64,000 nt of DNA from Podospora pseudoanserina (Eukaryota > Ascomycota > Sordariomycetes > Sordariales > Podosporaceae): contig NW_026946671.1 of assembly GCF_035222485.1 (NCBI RefSeq), positions 1,550,001 to 1,614,000 of the forward strand, given 5' to 3'. Shown here one piece after another: positions 60,401-64,000 of this stretch (positions are counted from its first letter, which is position 1; the number at the start of each line of letters is the position of its first letter). A program made the position numbers and the translations under genes. The notes under the pieces were generated by a model. That model was not told the DNA's origin. It worked only from the letters and a program-made list of their open reading frames with translations, and did not search any database.

Positions 60401-61750
60401 GTCCGCCTACCCTACGGATCCTGGCCCTGCCGTTCAAAGCAATGGAGATATTCCATCCTGCCTAGGCAGTCCCTATCAGCCCACGAACTTCGGGACAGAG
60501 CTCCTGAGCTTCAGGCAGCACGGAAGGAATACCTACCTATTGCGCTGGAGCTCAAGGTCAATTCTCCGCTCGGGACCTGCAGCGGACATTTCCCACATCT
60601 GCAGGGACGGCTTGGCGTGCATGTTTCCATGCCGACTTTAAACACACCACACGCCTCAAGTGCCCACTCAACACGGCATCAACCGCCTCCGCCAGAGAAA
60701 TAAACGCGGACGTAGGCGTTCAATAGTTCCTTCTACCTAACCCACACCTCCATCGCAGTGGCCTTGGAAGCATCGTCAACTTTCCCAAGTGGGAAACTCG
60801 TCCATTCTTCCCACCTCCCCACGCATGAACGCATTGAGCGCAATCTCTTGTGATCAGCGATATCCAACTGCTGAATCAGCCCTTACAGATGGTGTCTTCT
60901 CACTACGGGAAGAACAACCTCTCGGTTCCACCGTGCTGGTCTCTCTCTTCTTTTTGCCCTCCCGGTCCTGGGTGTACGATCGTCCTTCGTCCCGCACCGC
61001 ATGCAAACAGTCTTTAGCCCTCAACCTCGGATCACACTTGTGTGGGCAATCATACGGGCATCGCTTCACTATATTGCGTCACCTCTCGCAAGCTTTGCCT
61101 TCCGGTCGGTTCGTAAGGTGAGCGGTAGGTCGGATGATCCAGCTTGGCAAAGAAAGCAGTCGGGCAATGGGAGGAGTGTGTGGTGTATAGCTAGGTAGTT
61201 GTCCCGAGGCCGTGGGGTTGGCAATGAGGCAGGTGATGTTTTGTCTTCTTTCTGGGCTGAGCCTTCGATCTTTTACAAAGCCCACCTAATTCCCCCACGC
61301 TTTACCCTAACCCTGTATTTCAGTGGCCTGTACTCGGCTTATCTTATCCATCTTATCATAGCGCAGAACCTGGAAAGCTTGCATCTCGCATGTCTCCACA
61401 CAGCACCATCAAATTGGCGGGATCTTTGTGAACAAATTCACATCATCGAGTTCGACGAGTGCAACGAAGTCCCACGCCGGAAGCCGTGAGCACGTGGCTA
61501 GACCTTCCGGTGGCAGTAGATAAATAACATTGTTGTAGCAATTGATGGTTGTGTGCCGCATGTCGACACTGATTGGGCGGGAGGGCATCGGTATAATTCT
61601 CTTACGCCGTGCGACATCTTCCTTACCTCCTCAACTTCAACATGGTATCATTGATGTGATCCTAGGTTGTCTTGAAATCAAGTTTCCAGACCTGCCGTAA
61701 CCCTTTTTTTTTTACTTCCCTTTTTTTCACTCGACAAGTGCTTGTACTCA
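57401..61750. promoter_or_regulatory. 4.3-kb divergent intergenic region, Myb-type gene / CorA gene
   Basis: Start codons of the Myb-type gene (minus) and CorA-like gene (plus) face away from this stretch, so both promoters lie here. Open frames such as 58127-58609 (minus) and 60269-60703 (plus) show no domain and no coding character. Long regulatory regions are usual in front of fungal developmental transcription factors. No RNA gene or repeat was recognised. Confidence 0.5.
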
Positions 61751-63796
61751 ATGTCGCGCGAACCGCCTTTTGATGGGCCCCTGCAACAGCCGCGCGACTT
61801 CGCAACAGACCCACCGGCTGCTCCTCCAGATCTTGACACCGCTGTTGACACCACCAGCCACCGCGATCGATATAACTCCAACATCGATACCAGCATTGCG
61901 GAAAAAGTTGCCCCCACGAATGATGCCGCGACCAGCCCGAGAAAGGCACCCGCCCGCGCAGATACCGGTGCGCCCTTCAGCCCCACCAGTCGACGGCGCA
62001 CAACCCGGGTCGGCACATTTCGGACAGTCGACAACTTCGAAGACTTTGAACTCCGCCCGGGATGGCATCGTATGTTTACCTGACCACCCGCGACCATGTC
62101 GAACTTGTCCTGCTCCTCGACGCTTACCATACTCCTTTGCAGCCGGTTCGGAACCAGGGGTCGATCCACTCAAGCCAGATGGTGGCCACGCATCTATGCC
62201 TCAACTGAGCGCCCCATGCGAGATCACTATTGTCGACTTCTCCGAAGACAAGCTCTCGATTCAGAACAAGGACAACTCGTCTCTCGGCTCTTTCTTGGAG
62301 GTGCCACAACCAAAGTGGGCAAAATGTCGGTGGATCAATGTGAATGGCCTGAGCTGGGATGTTATCCAGCTGCTGGGGAAGCACAAGAGCCTTCATAAAC
62401 TGGCCGTGGAAGATATTATGAACACGAGGAGCAGGACAAAGGCCGAGTGGTATCCAACACATGCCTTCATTGTCTTGACTCTTCAAAGGCTTGACGACAC
62501 CTACAGGGACTCTGACGACGAGAGCTCTGATTCTGATGAGGCTGATGACACATCTAGCCATGCTAGTAATCGCAGCATCTTCAGTGGGAAAACTGGCAAG
62601 TATTCCCGGAAGCTCTTGAGGCGGTTGAAACGGACATTCCGTGCTGGGAAGTTCTCCTCAGACACCACATTAGAGGGTGGGAAGGACTGGGCCCAGGATG
62701 GCTCTGGGCCGTATCCCAGGGCTTCACGGTCTGAGTACCCAGAGGGCCCGACCAGAACCTTGCGAAGATACCACGCCGCACCAGACGATCCTATCGCAAG
62801 GTTTATGGACAAGAACTCAGCCCTGATCTCCAAAAACTACACGGTAGCCTGTGAGCAGGTCTCCATGTTCATCACGAACGACAACACTATAATTAGTTTC
62901 TTTGAAGAATCGGCTGAAGTGATAGAGGCACCCATCATCCAACGTCTCCAGACGAGTGATACAATCATCCGACAGTACGTACACCTCCCGTTCTCATCGC
63001 TAGTGCTTGACTAACAGGCCTTGATTTCTAGCTCATGCGATGCGTCCATGGTGGGACACGCAGTACTGGATGGAATTATCGATCTTGCCATCCAGGTAGC
63101 GAGCTGCTATCGTGATGCTATCGGCGATATTGAACCCGAAGTGTTGACTCACCCCAACATCGGCCACACCAAGAAGCTGTACATCCTCACATCGGAGATC
63201 AATGCGCTGATTAGTTTCATCAATCCAATCACGACATTGATACAAGCCCTGCGTGATCACAAAACGGATATGGCGCTCGACAAAGCCATGGCCAAAATCT
63301 TGGACCCCAATCATGACCCCATCATCACCACGCTGACGTACACCTATCTCGGTGATGTTCTGGACCACTGCGTCCTCATCACAGATACTTTGAATAGGCT
63401 CAAGAGCTCCGCTGATGGGATGATAGGGCTGATTTTCAACACCATTTCAGCACATCAGAACGAATCCATGAAGCAATTGACCACAGCCACCATTATCTTC
63501 TTGCCGCTCACTTTCATCACGGGTTACTTCGGGCAAAACTTTGTTCCGTTCACCGTTTTAGAGCAAGATATTGGCTACTTGTGAGTGTTTCTCTCTCCGG
63601 TTTCGAGAGTCCATCTGTCAAGCAGGCTAACCAGTCTATTTGAAGCTGGAAAATCGCTGTCCCTGTCGTCTTTGCGACGATAATCCTCTTGCAGAGAGAA
63701 GCCATTGTCGACTATTGCAAGGCCATCTTCCAGCGTCGTTATCTCTGGGAGTTGAAGAAAAGGCGCTCGGATCGACGAAACAAGAAGCGGGTTTGA
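61751..63796 (+). CDS. CorA-family magnesium/divalent metal-ion transporter
   Basis: Membrane transporter of the CorA/Alr/Mnr2 superfamily. Four exons, 61751-62069, 62143-62974, 63032-63580 and 63646-63796, encode 616 residues in frame (acceptors TTTGCAG, TTTCTAG and TTGAAG). A disordered start of about 130 residues is followed by the CorA cytoplasmic domain: ITIVDFSEDKL, KCRWINVNGLSWDVIQLLG and HKLAVEDIMNTRSRTK. It is interrupted by an S/D-rich and basic insertion (about residues 240-310). The long stalk helix continues through LTSEINALISFINPITTLIQ. Two membrane helices close the protein: TTATIIFLPLTFITGYF (about 530-548) and IAVPVVFATIILLQ. The pore-loop signature is GQN (residues 551-553) instead of the common GMN. 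The tail is strongly basic. The ion carried cannot be told from sequence. Confidence 0.92.
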
Positions 63797-64000
63797 GTGT
63801 AGAGCGGGTCTGGTGTGTAAACACACGCAGCATGATCAGGAACTTACGCCGTTCAGGGCCAGAAGCGCTTCATAAACGTCACAATGTCGCTTGACTGGTG
63901 CTCTTCGTGAACTTGAGGATGAGAATACTGTATGTCTCTACTTTCATGTGGGCACGCTCAGATATTTCTGTCAGGTACTGATGTGTCCATCCGAACTCAG
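63797..64000. other. 3' flank of CorA gene at window end
   Basis: About 200 bases after the CorA stop codon with no coding signal recognised. The window ends here. Confidence 0.5.

Overview
This window is nuclear DNA of a filamentous ascomycete, most likely a Sordariomycete and plausibly Sordariales. The evidence is short introns (about 50 to 90 bases) with GTANGT donors, CTAAC-like branch sites and pyrimidine tracts, together with fungal proteins such as the transcription factor Con7, fungal urate oxidase and a fused HMP-kinase/TenA enzyme. No prokaryotic operons, CRISPR arrays, insertion sequences, rRNA or convincing tRNA genes were seen. All exon structures come from reading frames and splice signals, with no transcript data.

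Left part (1-19.3 kb): a copper chaperone for superoxide dismutase (minus) shares a divergent promoter with mitochondrial ribosomal protein uL13m (plus). Urate oxidase (minus) converges on uL13m. Then come the TORC2 subunit Rictor/Ste16, a bifunctional thiamine-pathway enzyme (THI20 type) and the DEAD-box helicase DBP2, all on the plus strand.

Middle (19.3-38 kb): a gene-free stretch of about 12.9 kb leads into the C2H2 regulator CON7, followed by another 4 kb without a gene.

Right-centre (38-51.4 kb): a compact housekeeping block. It holds the U5 snRNP assembly factor AAR2, the ESCRT-II subunit SNF8/VPS22, an orphan cysteine-rich protein (minus), an Mpv17/PMP22 membrane protein (plus), a hemerythrin-domain protein (minus) and the SNF2 repair ATPase RAD26/CSB (minus).

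Right end (51.4-64 kb): two gene-free stretches of about 4.7 and 4.3 kb flank a Myb/SANT-type DNA-binding protein (minus). A CorA-family metal-ion transporter (plus) follows.

The genes do not form one pathway or a secondary-metabolite cluster. They are dispersed core genes, with large regulatory-looking spaces around the two transcription-factor genes. I found no clear new multi-gene system. The points most worth a second look are a possible membrane-anchored copper chaperone isoform, a urate oxidase lacking its peroxisomal tail, the long DBP2 intron at a position known to matter in yeast, the space upstream of CON7, and the orphan cysteine-rich protein.
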